A DNA stretch of 64,000 nucleotides from Fischerella thermalis PCC 7521 (GCF_000317225.1 NZ_AJLL01000012.1:102064-166063), one strand, 5' to 3'. Numbered from the stretch's first letter, positions 36,011 to 47,600 are shown. Numbers and translations are program-made. Notes: generated by a model from the sequence alone, not told the origin.

Positions 36011-36289
36011 CTACAGGATACCCAAGTTAGTCAACCCCAAAACTGCACCAACACCAAGGATGTGACCAGCAGCCATCGCAGCCAGGAATGTAGCAACACT
36101 AGGATTATTGAAAACTGAAGGGAAAGGTAAGGGCATTTTTGGACCAACGTGAGGATACCAAACAACGCGGGGAATAATCAAAAGACACAACAGACAAGCA
36201 CCAGTAATGTACAAAAATTCCGACAAGCCCCATGAAGTGTAGGTATTGGGAACAGTACTTTGAACTGCAAATAAAATTGATGAAATCAC
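36011..36289 (-). CDS. psaK: Photosystem I subunit PsaK (copy nearer the protease gene)
   Basis: A 92-residue PsaK-family protein with two hydrophobic helices ([19 protein letters not shown] and [20 protein letters not shown]), the conserved [10 protein letters not shown] loop and AAGHILG. PsaK sits at the periphery of photosystem I. The start is a GTG at 36287-36289 with aggag upstream. A second psaK lies ~200 bases upstream on the same strand. The two proteins differ strongly in their loop, so they may be the constitutive and the stress-type isoforms, but which is which cannot be told. Confidence 0.9.
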   Translation of the reverse strand: MISSILFAVQSTVPNTYTSWGLSEFLYITGACLLCLLIIPRVVWYPHVGPKMPLPFPSVFNNPSVATFLAAMAAGHILGVGAVLGLTNLGIL

Positions 36290-36460
36290 AATTGTTTCTC
36301 CTACATGAATAAATTATTTAGCTGTAGAAAGGCGAAATTCCCTATGAAACCCCGCATCTCTACAGCCATGTCCATGCTCTATCTAATTAAGTGGGGTATC
36401 CTCTTTCCCTGGAGAGGTTAAATCCTCTTTCCTTAGTTAGGATGACCGAAACAATTGTGT

Positions 36461-36483
36461 ATTTGGAATTGGAAATTCCAAAT
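36461..36483 (-). terminator. Possible hairpin after the second psaK
   Basis: The near-palindrome tttggaattggaaattccaaa lies 11 bases after the psaK stop. It lacks a T run, so it may be an mRNA-processing hairpin rather than a terminator. Confidence 0.35.
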
Positions 36484-36493
36484 TTAGATCTAG

Positions 36494-36745
36494 CTAAATC
36501 TTACCGATATTTGTCAATCCCAAAACAATGGCAACGCCAATGACATGACCAAAAGCCATCGCAGCGACAAAGGTAGGAATGCTTAAAGGTAGTCCAGGCA
36601 TTTTTGGGCCAACTTTGGGCTTTTCAATCCTGAAACTTAGCAAAACAGCCACCAAACAGCTGATGCTAATAATCAGCGCCACTTTGGGACTCCACTCGGC
36701 TGTAGGAGGAACTGTGGCTGCGGCTGCTAGTAAGATTGATGACAT
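36494..36745 (-). CDS. psaK: Photosystem I subunit PsaK (copy nearer trpF)
   Basis: An 83-residue PsaK-family protein beginning [20 protein letters not shown], with helices [17 protein letters not shown] and [20 protein letters not shown] and the [10 protein letters not shown] loop. The ATG at 36745 is preferred because it fits the usual short N-terminus of PsaK; the longer frame to 36790 adds residues with no counterpart. It is divergent from trpF. The two psaK copies share layout and C-terminal helix but little in the first half. Confidence 0.88.
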   Translation of the reverse strand: MSSILLAAAATVPPTAEWSPKVALIISISCLVAVLLSFRIEKPKVGPKMPGLPLSIPTFVAAMAFGHVIGVAIVLGLTNIGKI

Positions 36746-36850
36746 CAGGCTTTTGTCTCCTATAGAAAAATTTTGGTGTAGACCACACAAATTATAAGAT
36801 TGCTAGGGAAAAATTAACTTTTTGTATTAGGAAAAATCTCGAAAATTTTT

Positions 36851-37480
36851 ATGCGGATTAAAATTTGCGGTATCACGCAACCACAACAGGGAAAAGCGAT
36901 CGCTGATTTGGGTGCAACAGCATTGGGATTTATTTGTGTTACTACTTCCCCGCGTTATGTTACTATCAAACAAATTCAGGCTGTAGTAGAAAAACTGCCC
37001 AGCAAAGTTGACAGCATAGGTGTATTTGCTAACACGCGTCCTGAAAAAATCAAGCAGGCTGTTGTTGATGGTGGTTTAACTGGAGTGCAGTTGCATGGAG
37101 ATGAATCACCAGAATTTTGTCAGCAGTTGCGTGATTTACTACCTGGGGTAGAAATCATTAAAGCTTTGAGAATACGCACAGCCACAGATTTTGACAAAAC
37201 AGCTATCTATAATCTCTTTGTAGATACACTGTTACTTGATGCCTATCATCCGCAGCAGTTAGGTGGTACTGGTAAAACTTTAGATTGGCAACTACTACAA
37301 AATTTCCAGCCCAGTCGCCCTTGGTTTTTAGCTGGAGGGCTTACACCCTATAACATTTTAGAAGCTTTAAGTCAAGTAAAACCCACTGGTATTGACTTAT
37401 CTAGTGGAGTAGAACGTGCGCCTGGGGATAAAGATTTACAGAAAGTAGCTCAGTTGTTTGAAAAGTTAGGAAATAGATAG
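36851..37480 (+). CDS. trpF: Phosphoribosylanthranilate isomerase
   Basis: A 209-residue beta/alpha barrel that converts N-(5-phosphoribosyl)anthranilate to CdRP in tryptophan synthesis. MRIKICGIT carries the catalytic Cys, and [20 protein letters not shown] holds the catalytic Asp and phosphate region. [10 protein letters not shown] and [16 protein letters not shown] complete the phosphate-binding loops. It stands alone with no other trp genes, as is common in cyanobacteria, and converges with folE. Confidence 0.95.
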   Translation: MRIKICGITQPQQGKAIADLGATALGFICVTTSPRYVTIKQIQAVVEKLPSKVDSIGVFANTRPEKIKQAVVDGGLTGVQLHGDESPEFCQQLRDLLPGVEIIKALRIRTATDFDKTAIYNLFVDTLLLDAYHPQQLGGTGKTLDWQLLQNFQPSRPWFLAGGLTPYNILEALSQVKPTGIDLSSGVERAPGDKDLQKVAQLFEKLGNR

Positions 37481-37552
37481 TCGTTAATTGTTGTTTGTTG
37501 ATTGTTGTTTGGAATAACAATCAACAATCAACTAGCAACTATCAACAATTTC

Positions 37553-38260
37553 TTAAAATATCGCCGCTTGATGACGAATCAAATTAAAGAATTCTTCGCG
37601 GGTTTTGTGTTCTTCCTGAAATACGCCAACCATTGCACTGGTGACGGTCCAGGAACCTGGTTTTTGCACACCCCGCATCACCATGCACATATGGGTGGCT
37701 TCAATGACAACAGCCACACCTTGGGGTTCTAAGATTGTCTGGACTGCTTCGGCTATTTGGCGAGTTAATCTTTCTTGTACCTGCAAGCGACGAGAATACA
37801 TCTCCACAATACGAGCAAGCTTACTCAATCCTACTACTTTTTGATTCGGGATATAAGCGACGTGAGCTTTGCCCATAAATGGCAACATATGGTGTTCACA
37901 TAAGCTAAAAACATTAATATCTCGGACTAGCACCATCTCGCTATGTCCCTCATCAAAAATCGCTCCATTCACCAGTTCTTCTAAGGATTGATTGTAGCCA
38001 CTGGTTAAAAACCGCAAGGCTTCTGCTACCCGCTTTGGAGTTTTCAGTAGTCCTTCACGTTCTGGATCTTCTCCTATACCCAAAAGTAGAGTCCGCACGG
38101 CTTCCACCATCTCATCTATTTGTTCTTCTTGTGGTGGGTGTAAGTCGGGTTTTCGCCCGTCGTGAGTATTGCGATCAGGTCTAGTGGTGATGGCTTCTGT
38201 CAAATCGGGAACCAAAGGAGACTGAAAACGATTGGAACCGTTGGAGCTAACAATAGTCAT
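37553..38260 (-). CDS. folE: GTP cyclohydrolase I
   Basis: This 235-residue enzyme makes dihydroneopterin triphosphate from GTP, the first step to folate and pterins. Motifs: [34 protein letters not shown] (zinc Cys/His and active His), [20 protein letters not shown], and [16 protein letters not shown] (second zinc Cys). The ~40-residue polar N-terminal extension is normal. folB, a later step, is at 61650-62009, so the pathway is scattered. Confidence 0.96.
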   Translation of the reverse strand: MTIVSSNGSNRFQSPLVPDLTEAITTRPDRNTHDGRKPDLHPPQEEQIDEMVEAVRTLLLGIGEDPEREGLLKTPKRVAEALRFLTSGYNQSLEELVNGAIFDEGHSEMVLVRDINVFSLCEHHMLPFMGKAHVAYIPNQKVVGLSKLARIVEMYSRRLQVQERLTRQIAEAVQTILEPQGVAVVIEATHMCMVMRGVQKPGSWTVTSAMVGVFQEEHKTREEFFNLIRHQAAIF

Positions 38261-38358
38261 GGTATGAGTCTTGAATAGTTTTGGAATTTATAGATGACTG
38301 AGCGATGAAAACAGTTAACAGTGAATAATCATCAGTATTTACTGATAACTGATAACTG

Positions 38359-39078
38359 TTAAAGAACGCCAACACTAGGCATCAGGGTCAACTCATCAAT
38401 CACTGCTTGCTGTGGTAACAATGCAGTGTGGAGAATCGACTGAGCAACAATTTCTGGAGATAGCATTTTTGAGCGGTCAAAGTCAGCACCGACTGCATCC
38501 CAGAGTTCGGTATTGACCGCACCAGGACATATAGCACTAACACGGATGCCGTGGGGGCGCTCTTCTTGTGCCAAAGTTTGAGAAAGAGCCAGAAGACCAG
38601 CTTTGCTGGCGCAGTATGCTCCCCAATTGGGAAATGCTTGTTTGCCGGCAATTGATACAACGTTGATGATTGTGCCTTTCTTGCGATCGCGCATTCCCGG
38701 CAAAATTCCCATAATACACTGAAACACACTGGTAAGATTTAAATCTAGTACCTTTTGCCAGTCAGATAGGCAAGTTTCGCTCAGACTAGCAACATAAGCC
38801 ATGCCAGCATTGTTGACCAAAATATCTATGTCACCAAAGTCATGAGCGATCGCCTGTATTTGTTTTTGCACTTGGTCTACACAAGCTAAATCTACAGAAT
38901 ACGCTTTCGCATTTACTCCTATGTGCTGAGCTGCTTGTGCTACTACTGCTAACTTCTCAACAGAACGGCTTACTAAGGCAACATCAACTCCCGCTTTTGC
39001 AAAGGCTAAAGCAGTTGCTTTACCAATACCACTACTTGCCCCCGTAATCAGGGCGCGTTGTTTTTGATCAAAACTCAT
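38359..39078 (-). CDS. Short-chain dehydrogenase/reductase
   Basis: An SDR of ~239 residues from MSFDQKQRALITGASSGIGK. It has TGASSGIG, NNAG, VVSIAGKQAF and YCASK (Tyr/Lys), then ICPGAVNTELWD. The substrate is unknown; it resembles 3-ketoacyl-(ACP) reductase-type SDRs. The start at 39078 is preferred over 39135. It lies downstream of accA on the same strand, but a hairpin at 39361-39410 and a structured 39241-39305 region separate them. Confidence 0.82.
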   Translation of the reverse strand: MSFDQKQRALITGASSGIGKATALAFAKAGVDVALVSRSVEKLAVVAQAAQHIGVNAKAYSVDLACVDQVQKQIQAIAHDFGDIDILVNNAGMAYVASLSETCLSDWQKVLDLNLTSVFQCIMGILPGMRDRKKGTIINVVSIAGKQAFPNWGAYCASKAGLLALSQTLAQEERPHGIRVSAICPGAVNTELWDAVGADFDRSKMLSPEIVAQSILHTALLPQQAVIDELTLMPSVGVL

Positions 39079-39240
39079 GCTGTGAATTCCAAATTCTTTG
39101 GCAGATAAAATCGCATTGCCACTCACTTTGTTCAAATTCTTAAATTTACTGCTGAGATTAAGTAAATCTAAAGATTCGATTAATCATGCTTGACAAATGC
39201 TATTATTCATTGCCAGCACGGGCATATACTCTAGTCAATT

Positions 39241-39305
39241 TTGCCAGACAAAACGGAGATGTTTGCCTTGGAGGCAAGGTAGCACCCTTTAGTTTTGTTG
39301 TTGGC
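39241..39305. other. Structured element of unknown type
   Basis: An outer stem (ttgccagacaaaac at 39241-39254 with gttttgttgttggc at 39292-39305) encloses an inner hairpin (ttgcc/ggcaa around 39263-39277) and unpaired sequence ggtagcaccc. It lies ~165 bases upstream of the SDR start on the minus strand and downstream of the accA hairpin. It may be a leader element or small RNA; no known riboswitch class was recognised. Confidence 0.4.
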
Positions 39306-39360
39306 ATAGAACAAACATACAAATCACTCCTCCAGCCGAGTTGATTTGCCAATAACGTAA

Positions 39361-39410
39361 ATGCCTATGGTTAAAAAGATTGTTAAAAATCTTTAAGAAC
39401 CATAGGCAAT
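39361..39410 (-). terminator. Hairpin downstream of accA
   Basis: A long stem atgcctatggtt ... aaccataggcaat with inner pairing of aaagatt/aatcttt and a small loop follows accA by ~40 bases. It reads equally on both strands. Confidence 0.6.
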
Positions 39411-39450
39411 TATAGCATTGCTCTTATGCTAATCAAGAATTTCAGTATCC

Positions 39451-40431
39451 CTAGTGGGAAACTTCAGTAAAAACACCAATTTTACGGAATTTATCATAAC
39501 GTAGTTGACGGCGTTCAGCAGCAGTGAGACGGCCCAATTCATCTAGATTGTCTAATAAAGCACTTTTCAGAGTTTGAGCAGTCTTGATGGGGTCAGAATG
39601 AGCGCCACCTACAGGTTCTGGCAGGATTTGGTCAATAATTCCTAAGTTTTTGAGATCCTGAGAAGTCATTTTGAGAACTGCTGCTGCTTGGGGAGCCTTG
39701 CTAGCATCTTTCCAGAGAATAGCAGCGCAAGCTTCTGGGGTGATCACCGTATAAACCGAGTGTTCAAACATAAGGAGGCGATCGCCTACACCAATACCCA
39801 GCGCACCGCCAGAACCACCTTCACCAATCACCGTGCAGATAATTGGCACATCCAGGCTAAACATTTCCCGCAAATTATAAGCGATCGCTTCTCCTGCGCC
39901 CTGTCGTTCAGCTACTACAGTCGGCAAAGCCCCCGGCGTATCAATAAAAGTTAAAATAGGCATCCCGAACTTATTGGCGTGTTTCATTAACCGCATTGCC
40001 TTACGATAGCCGCCAGGAGTAGCCATACCAAAATTCCGGGCAATATTATCTTTAGTGTCACGCCCTTTTTGATGACCCAACATTACCACAGGTTGCCCTC
40101 CCAAACGAGCAACACCACCAATTAAAGCTGGATCATCAGAACCACAGCGATCGCCATGCAATTCCATCCATTCGTCAGTAATAGCCTGAATGTAATCAAG
40201 AGTACTAGGGCGACGAGGGTGACGAGCGACTTGGAGTCGCTGTGATGGTGATAGACTGGTAAAAATTTCCTCACGTAATTGCATAGCACGAGCTTCTAGT
40301 TGACGAATTTGACTAGAAACATCGACGCCATTTTCTTCCGCAAGTTGACGGATCTGCTCAATCCGGTTTGCTAATTCTGCCAAAGGTTTTTCAAAATCCA
40401 ACAGAAGTGGTTTGCGCTCAGTAGTTGCCAT
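39451..40431 (-). CDS. accA: Acetyl-CoA carboxylase carboxyltransferase subunit alpha
   Basis: A 326-residue subunit that with AccD transfers CO2 from biotin to acetyl-CoA, giving malonyl-CoA for fatty acids. Motifs: coiled N-terminus ([20 protein letters not shown]), [59 protein letters not shown] and [16 protein letters not shown]. It lies next to aar and ado on the same strand, as in many cyanobacteria, linking fatty acid synthesis to alkane synthesis. Confidence 0.96.
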   Translation of the reverse strand: MATTERKPLLLDFEKPLAELANRIEQIRQLAEENGVDVSSQIRQLEARAMQLREEIFTSLSPSQRLQVARHPRRPSTLDYIQAITDEWMELHGDRCGSDDPALIGGVARLGGQPVVMLGHQKGRDTKDNIARNFGMATPGGYRKAMRLMKHANKFGMPILTFIDTPGALPTVVAERQGAGEAIAYNLREMFSLDVPIICTVIGEGGSGGALGIGVGDRLLMFEHSVYTVITPEACAAILWKDASKAPQAAAVLKMTSQDLKNLGIIDQILPEPVGGAHSDPIKTAQTLKSALLDNLDELGRLTAAERRQLRYDKFRKIGVFTEVSH

Positions 40432-40535
40432 ATTTTACGAATAGGAAATAGGGAATTGGGGATTAGGAACTAATAATTGGTAATTGGTAATTGGTAATCA
40501 TTTTTCCCCATTACCCATTACCCATTACCTCTTAC

Positions 40536-41555
40536 CTACACCAACAGCGGTCTAAATCCGTGTTTTATGGAAATTTGACCAATATGTTCCATCTTTTCTA
40601 CGGTAATCTGATTACGTCCCCAAGAGAAGTTCGTATGCAACTTCTCAAATTCCAACAGCATTGATTCTGCAAAACAAGCAAACAACTGTCTTTCCGGGAC
40701 ATCCATATTGACGATTTTCATGATCTTCCAGTTAATGTCAAGAGAATGCTCCACAATGCCACCATTCAGAACATGCACATCAGGATGCTGGATCTTAGTA
40801 GCTAGATTTTTTGGATAGCCTCCATCGATCAACAAACAGGGTTTTTTTAACACTGTAGGATCGATTTCCATGCCTTTGGGCATACTAGCAACCCAAACTA
40901 TAATGTCAGCAAGAGGCAATGCTTCTTCCAAAGCTAGGATTTTTCCCCGCCCTAGTTCTGCTTGCAAATTTGTGAGGCGTTCTTGGTTTCGGGCTATTAG
41001 CAGCAGATCCCTAACATCTGTTTTTGCCTCTAACCAGCGACAAACAGCACTACCAATATCTCCAGTTGCTCCACACACAGCAACAGTTGCATCAGATAGT
41101 TCAATCCCTAATTGTTTTGATGCTTGTTCTACCTGCCTACAAATAATGTAAGCGGTGTGTGTATTCCCTGTGGTAAAGCGTTCAAACTCTAGCTCGATGT
41201 TGCGGACTTGTTTGAACTGCTCTAAATTAAAATTTTCAAAAATTATCGAGGAAAATCCACCCAAAGCCGTAATATCTATATCATGCTTTTGAGCAAGAGC
41301 CATAGCATTCAGGACTTTGCGTGTAGCTGCTTTAATTCGACGGTTTGCTAGCATTTCCGGCAAAAAGCAGGATTCTACATACTTTCCCTCTATTTTCTGA
41401 CCAGTGATGCTGGTTACAGTAATGTGATCAACAATTTGGGGCGGGGCGCTGCACCAAAAATCTAGACCTTGATCTGCGTACTCCGGATAGCCTAAGTCTC
41501 TGGCTACCGCTTGTGCGTGTTCCAAACTAGTGAGATGTCCGATTAGACCAAACAT
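40536..41555 (-). CDS. aar: Long-chain acyl-[acyl-carrier-protein] reductase
   Basis: A 339-residue NADPH-dependent enzyme that reduces fatty acyl-ACP to the fatty aldehyde used by ADO. The start [20 protein letters not shown] is characteristic. The cofactor loop is [18 protein letters not shown] (about residues 162-179). It follows ado on the same strand across a 491-base spacer and precedes accA. It is cytoplasmic or membrane-associated. Confidence 0.96.
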   Translation of the reverse strand: MFGLIGHLTSLEHAQAVARDLGYPEYADQGLDFWCSAPPQIVDHITVTSITGQKIEGKYVESCFLPEMLANRRIKAATRKVLNAMALAQKHDIDITALGGFSSIIFENFNLEQFKQVRNIELEFERFTTGNTHTAYIICRQVEQASKQLGIELSDATVAVCGATGDIGSAVCRWLEAKTDVRDLLLIARNQERLTNLQAELGRGKILALEEALPLADIIVWVASMPKGMEIDPTVLKKPCLLIDGGYPKNLATKIQHPDVHVLNGGIVEHSLDINWKIMKIVNMDVPERQLFACFAESMLLEFEKLHTNFSWGRNQITVEKMEHIGQISIKHGFRPLLV

Positions 41556-42046
41556 GAACTATTCTATTAGGCGTATGCTTTTTTAAAAGCGTGGTGGCAA
41601 TGAATTTTGGATTTTGCGAAAAGTTTGAGCCAGGGCTTGGGGCGTTAGCGTCACCCCCGAAAGCGATAGCAAGGCTCAAAGCTTTTCAAGACGGATTTTG
41701 GATTTTAGATTTCAAGACGGATCAACCAAAAGATAAATCCGGTGGCTGGAAAGTTTTGGATTTGTGATCTAACTGAAACACCAATGTGTCATCCCAGAAA
41801 AACAATCTTCAACCAGTCATCTAAAATCAGAGTGGTCAGTGGGAGAGAAATTTCTAACTCGTGAAAATTCTACACAAAGCGCAAGATTTCTCAACAGTTG
41901 GATAGTGATTCATACCAAGACGAGGTAAAAGTTAAAAGGTCTATCGATTTTGAATTTCAAATTTGCGATTTTAGTTGATTATTCCAAAATCGAAAATTAG
42001 CACGGTCAAAATCTTAACCTTGTTCCTTCTAACTTTTACCTTGAGA
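41556..42046. other. ado-aar spacer with hairpins
   Basis: 491 bases hold two fold-backs: gaaaagtttgagcc (41618-41631) with ggctcaaagcttttc (41673-41687) enclosing a gggcgttagcgtcacccccg repeat, and ggtaaaagttaaaagg (41925-41940) with ccttctaacttttacc (~42025-42040) right after the ado stop. The second may attenuate read-through from ado to aar. There is no gene. Confidence 0.55.
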
Positions 42047-42742
42047 TTACGCAGCTCTAAGTCCGTAGGCAGACAGACGCATAATGTCACGGGTATTGAA
42101 GCCAATATTACTTAAAGCTTCACCGTACTGAATCATAAAGTCTTCTACCAACGCTTCTTTTTCCATTGCCAATACTTCGGCGTCATCTGCAACTTGGTTG
42201 AGCATTTGCCAAACAATCGGAAGATTTTGGCGATTTGCTTCTTCTAATTCAGCTTTTGATTCTTCAAAGTGTTCTTTTAACCAAACTTCTCCAAAATTTA
42301 GGTGACTATATTCATCTTTGACAACGCCTTCAGTAATTTTACGGGCAAAATCATCAGCCACAGGGATATAGATGTTGTATGCTGCGATCGCAAAACATTC
42401 AATGATTAAGGATTGAATCAGCAAACAAGTAACGATTTTGCCTTCTTGGGCTGCTACTTGAAAATTGTGATGCAGTTGGGCAAAAAATTGTTTAGCAAAC
42501 TCTATATCTGGGGTTACTTGGAGATTGCGCCCACAGGCTTCAAATCCCTTTTTGTGACGACTTTCCATTTTGGCAAGACGAATTAGCTCATCTTTGTGTT
42601 CGCTCAGCAGTTCAGCAAGTTTCAGGTAATTTTCATGCGCTTCTTGTTCCCCTTCAATCACGATTGCATTAATGCGGCTATAGGCATCTTTATAGGTTTC
42701 GCTGTGAAAATCAATTTCTGGTTGATCTGCTAGCTGCTGCAT
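42047..42742 (-). CDS. ado: Aldehyde oxygenase (deformylating), alkane synthesis
   Basis: A 231-residue ferritin-like di-iron enzyme that turns Cn fatty aldehyde into the Cn-1 alkane plus formate. Metal-ligand segments are [34 protein letters not shown] (ExxH), [20 protein letters not shown] and [15 protein letters not shown] (ExxH). The start [12 protein letters not shown] at 42742 matches the family; ten extra upstream codons are dropped. It is the first gene of the ado-aar pair. Confidence 0.96.
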   Translation of the reverse strand: MQQLADQPEIDFHSETYKDAYSRINAIVIEGEQEAHENYLKLAELLSEHKDELIRLAKMESRHKKGFEACGRNLQVTPDIEFAKQFFAQLHHNFQVAAQEGKIVTCLLIQSLIIECFAIAAYNIYIPVADDFARKITEGVVKDEYSHLNFGEVWLKEHFEESKAELEEANRQNLPIVWQMLNQVADDAEVLAMEKEALVEDFMIQYGEALSNIGFNTRDIMRLSAYGLRAA

Positions 42743-43128
42743 TTGATGTTCGCTCCTGGATATATGATACATTTGATACCAAGATTTTATTTAACCCTAT
42801 GAATATAGGGCAATGATAAAGTGATGAAATATGTAGACGCCCTTTGGGCGGCTCCCCAAAGGATAGGGTAAAGTGTGATTTGTGAAGGATGAAGTTTGAA
42901 GTGTGAAAATTTTTCATCCTTCTGCCTTCTGCCTTCTGCTTTCAACATAGCTGCCTTCATGTTTCATCCTTTATCCATAATCCTTATTTTTACTCACTGT
43001 GGTTTAATTTAACTTAACAAGTCACTATGTTATAGATTAGCGGTTGCCGGCAGCGTTAGCGTAGCTCCTCCGGAGGAAGGCTTACTCTGGTCACAAAAAA
43101 CAAATGGTTGGATCTTCAAATTCAGTAC
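42743..43128. repeat. Divergent ado / ABC-permease spacer
   Basis: 386 bases without a gene. A tagacgccctttgggcggctcc palindrome-type repeat lies at ~42833-42854, gaaggatgaagtttgaagtg with ttcatccttctgccttctgc at ~42892-42940, and a gcgttagcgtagctcctccg repeat at ~43052-43078. The ado promoter must lie in the left part. Confidence 0.5.
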
Positions 43129-43956
43129 ATGTCCAAACCACTCGGAAATCTTAAATATTCTTCTTTTTGGAGTCTGGCAGTACTTTTGTTAGGGGGCCTG
43201 ATTGTCTTGTTACCCCTTTTTGTAGTTTTCTTGACATCTCTTGCACCGCCTGGCACTACTCCGAATCTGCTTCTTCAGAACGGTTGGTCTTTAGCAAACT
43301 ACCATGAAGCTTGGCGACGAGGTAAATTCTTACTGGCATTTGCTAATTCTAGCTTGGTAGCATTAGCTGTCACGGGTTTTCAAATAGTGACTTCTGCCTT
43401 GGCAGGTTATGCCCTGGCAAGACTCAAATTTCGTGGTAGACAAGCATTACTATTGATTGTCTTAGCAACACTGGTGATTCCCTTTCAATTACTCGTGATT
43501 CCTATATTTTTGGTCTTGAAATGGGGACACTTGATTAACACTTACTGGGCTTTGATTTTACCGACGGCTGCTAATGGTTTTGGTATTTTCTTATTACGGC
43601 AGTATTTCTTAACAATACCTGTAGAGTTAGAAGAAGCAGCAGCAATAGACGGGGCAAGCCGAGTCCAAATCTTGTGGCAAATAGTATTACCTTTAGCACG
43701 CCCAGCCTTGGTAACTTTGTCTCTGTTTACCTTTATCGGTGAATGGAATGATTTATTTAAGCCGTTAGTATTTACTACAAAACCAGAATTGAGAACTGTA
43801 CAGCTAGCTTTGGCTGAGTTCCAAGAGCAATTTACCAATAACTGGCCTTTGCTAATGGCGGCAGTAACTATAACCACTGTACCGATTTTATTTTTATTTC
43901 TCCTTGGCCAGCGTCAATTGATCCAGGGTATTGCCACAACAGGAATTAAGAATTAA
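43129..43956 (+). CDS. Carbohydrate ABC transporter permease (MalG-type)
   Basis: A 275-residue inner-membrane permease of the CUT1 sugar-uptake family with six hydrophobic segments. The EAA loop is EEAAAIDGASRVQILWQIVL, followed by LPLARPALVTL. The start at MSKPLGNL (43129) replaces a TTG-initiated longer reading. It is alone here: the MalF-type permease and binding protein with which it should assemble are at 57287-59559 on the other strand, and no ATPase gene is in the window. The sugar is unknown. Confidence 0.85.
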   Translation: MSKPLGNLKYSSFWSLAVLLLGGLIVLLPLFVVFLTSLAPPGTTPNLLLQNGWSLANYHEAWRRGKFLLAFANSSLVALAVTGFQIVTSALAGYALARLKFRGRQALLLIVLATLVIPFQLLVIPIFLVLKWGHLINTYWALILPTAANGFGIFLLRQYFLTIPVELEEAAAIDGASRVQILWQIVLPLARPALVTLSLFTFIGEWNDLFKPLVFTTKPELRTVQLALAEFQEQFTNNWPLLMAAVTITTVPILFLFLLGQRQLIQGIATTGIKN

Positions 43957-44696
43957 GCGAATCAATTATGGATTATGAAGGTTTCAGTATTCAAAATTTA
44001 TTATTTGTATCCTCACCTGCTCCCCAAACTCTAATCCCTTGTCTGGGAGTTGATAAAATGCTTGTTGTGTAAATTTATACAAAATATTTGTCTCAAATTT
44101 TGTTAAACATACCAGTATTAATAGGTATACCTATTTTAAATTTGAGAGATTAGATTGGGTGGTATAGCTTAATACGCATACTTCCTGACTAAAGGCAAAG
44201 GAAAAAGGGCAAGGGATGGAAATAATACCCCTTTCCTTCACCTTTTACCTTATTCCCAGATGCAATAGTGTTAGTCCACATAATCAACCTTGTCAACCAC
44301 TAATGGATGCTTGCGGGAACGTGTGTTTGTTTGTCAGCAATTCTCAACAATTCCAACTCGGAATGTGAAATTATCACTGACAACTCAAATATTAATGAAT
44401 ATTAAGTATTTTGCTAGCAATCACTAATTGCTTAGACTAAAACGCACGAAAATGCTTCTTTTTTCTTTACTTAAATCATCGCTATTCTTATACTCCAAAG
44501 CCAAAATAGGTTTGTATCCTGGTAATGGCATTGCCAGCTAAATGCTGTACCAAATAAACTTTGTTAGATAGTAAAAAAAAGGGTAAGGGAGAAAGGATTA
44601 TTTCCTATTACCCTTCTAGGAAACAAAACCCGTCTATCATGCGTTGGTGAAACTATTGTGCCTCTCCAACTCGGCTAATCATAAAAGTAAAATCCC
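43957..44696. other. 740-base spacer before the tamB-like gene
   Basis: No gene. Two fold-back repeats of the same kind are present: 44191-44256 (aaaggcaaaggaaaaagggc with cctttccttcaccttttacc) and 44581-44620 (gggtaagggagaaagg with cctattacccttc). The rest is A+T rich; the tamB promoter should lie near its right end. Confidence 0.45.
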
Positions 44697-47600
44697 ATGA
44701 GTAAATCTCTCAAGCAAAATTATAAATCTCCAACTAACAACAAGCGTGTATGGTTGCTGATATTGGGTCGTAGTGGCATCGCTTTAGGTGGAATTTTACT
44801 AATAGGACTTATAGGTGGTGCTTGGCGGTTGTGGAGTTTTATCCAGAAAGATTTAACACCACTAGCAGAAAAAAGTCTGACCACTACACTCAATCGTCCA
44901 GTGAAGCTAGGAGAAGTTAAGGGATTTTCGCTCACGGGAGTAAAGTTTGGGACTTCAGCCATTCCAGCAACATCCACAGACCCTGATAGTGTTGCAGTCG
45001 ATACCGTGGAGGTAGGCTTTGAACCGTTACAGTTACTTTTTAAGCGTGAACTGAAGTTGGATGTAACCTTAGTCAATCCAGATGTTTACGTTGAACAGGA
45101 TCAACAAGGGCGCTGGATTACCACTATTATCAAAAGACAAGGTCAAGGTCAACCAATTCAAACAGATTTGGATAAAATACGGTTCCGCAATGCCCAATTA
45201 GTCTTAGTGCCACGCAAGAGAGATATAGAAGACATGGGGGACAAGGGGGACACGGGGAATAACGCCTCTTCTGCCCTCTCCTCTCCCGTGAGATTTTCAC
45301 AAGTAAACGGAACTGCCCAACTATTGGAAAACAACCAAGTGATTCGGTTGGACTTGACAGGAAAACCAAGCAGTGGGGGTGATGTTGCCTTGAAGGGAGA
45401 TATCCGCCCACAGACATGGGCAACGAATTTACAAATACGCGGGCAAGAGTTGCTAGCCTCTGATGTGACGCGCTTAGTTAAGTTACCACTATCATTACAA
45501 GCCGGTCGAGTCAACGGTGACTTGCAGATGCAGTTTCAAATTGGGCAAACTCAGCCGCCTATATTATTTGGTAATGTTGATTTGCAAGCAGTTCAGTTTC
45601 AAGTTCCAAAAGTTCCCCAACCATTTTTGAATACCCAAGGAAAGCTGCACTTTCAAGGCACAGAAATTAAGCTTGACAATGTCATCGGCAGCTACGGCAA
45701 AATCCCATTAATTGCTAACGGTACCATTGACACCGAAACTGGTTATAAGTTGGCAGGGCGTGTAAATGGCGTCAATGTCGCTGATGTCCAAGAAACTCTC
45801 AAACTCAAATTGCCTGTACCTGTAACTGGGGAAGTACAAGCAGATTTGCAGTTTACAGGAAAAACGACCGAACCGATTCTTACAGGTATCGTTACCACTA
45901 ACAAGCCTGCCCAAATTGATAAAGTTGATTTTGATAGTGTCAGTGGCAAGTTTGAGTTTGCACTAAAAGATGAGGTGATTGTCTTTGAAGATATTCAAGG
46001 CAAAGCCAAAGTCGGCGGTGAGGTCAAGGGTACTGGCAAGGTTGAGTTGGGGACAGTTCCCCGTTTGAATTTTAATTTATCGGCCAAGGATGTTCCTGGT
46101 GATGCGATCGCTCTTCTTTACAACTCGCAACCAGGGTTGAAAGTCGGTACTGTCTTTGGTACAGCCCAAATGACTGGTACTGCTGACAATGTGCAAACAA
46201 TAGTACAATTCCAAGCCCCCCAGGCGCAGTACCCTACCACAGGTGAAGTTGTTGTCAATAGCGATCGCACTCTCAATTTCCGTAATGTTGCCCTCAGTGT
46301 CGCTGGTGGTAAAGTCCAGGTTGCCGGCAGTTGGAATAACCAGAATTGGCAAGCAATTGCTGATGCCACGGGTGTACAAATAGAACCTTTTGTCAACCCC
46401 CAACAACTAGAAAATATAAATCTTAATGATGCCCGCTTCAACGGTCGCCTCATCCTCTCTGGCAGTTCCGCACCCTTCAAACTGGGTAATATTCGCACTC
46501 AGAACGCCAAAGTTAAAGTCGCAGATGGCACAGTGGCAGTTTCTCAAATCCAGCTAGGGGAAAACAGCTTTTCTGCCAAACTTGTAGCCGATAGTGTGAG
46601 GTTGTCACAGTTGCTGAAACAGCCTGTCCCTGCATTACAACCAGCATTACAAGCTGCGATGGCGGGTACATTCCAAGTATCAGGTAATACTAATAATTTT
46701 GACCTGAAAACTTTACGTGGAAATGGCTCAGCCAGCTTAGCTGTAAAAACTGGTACAGTTACTGCTACGAATATTCAAGTAGCCAACGGTGTATATCAGG
46801 CACAACTGCAAGCAAATAACGCACCACTGCAACAATTAACACCTGTTCCTCAACAATTACACGGTCAAATTACTGGTAAGTTTAATGTTACTGGTTCTGT
46901 AGAGTCCTTTCAACCAGAAACAATCCAAGCTAACGGTCAAGCCAAACTTAATGTTGGTGGTGGCAGTTTTACAGCCACAAATATCCAAGTAGCTAACGGT
47001 CGCTATCAGGCCGTAGTTAATGCTGCTGGCGTGGACTTAAATCGGTTTCAGGAGCAGCTAGAAGGTAAATTCGGTGGCAAAGCCCAAGTTGCTGGTAATT
47101 TAGGAAGCTCTAAGTTAGCAGATATCCGGGCAACAGGTCAGGTAAACTTTTCTCAAGGTCTAGCTGGTATTGAGCGACCACTGACTGCGCTTGTCGGCTG
47201 GGATGGAGAAAAGTTGCTCGTTGAACGAGCAACAGCCCCTGGTTTAAATGCCAGTGGTTACATATTAGCCAATAGCAATCAAGCTGGCATACCTGAAATT
47301 ACGGAGTTAAATCTTGATGTTCAAGCCCAAAATTACAATCTGCAACAGTTGCCATTAAAGTTGCCTCAGACAGTAGATCTAGCTGGAAAAGCTGATTTTA
47401 ACGGGAAAATTACTGGCAATCTGCCTGTGCCAAATTTGGTAGGAAAACTGACACTGCGAGACTTGAATGTTAACAACTTAGCTTTTGAGTCGGTGTTAAA
47501 CGGTAACATCCAATCAGTGCAAGGACGTGGTTTAAATTTAGATGTCACTGGCAAGCATGACAAAATTGCTGTCAATCTCGATGGGAATAATCGCCCCAAT

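Larger units (their letters stand above)
39136..39450. other. accA-SDR spacer with two structured elements
   Basis: The 315-base spacer has no gene. It contains the stem-loop region 39241-39305 and the accA terminator hairpin 39361-39410, described separately. Confidence 0.5.

Noticed and set aside
45130..45514. Two minus-strand frames inside tamB
   Set aside because: They overlap a clear long gene and show no family motif.
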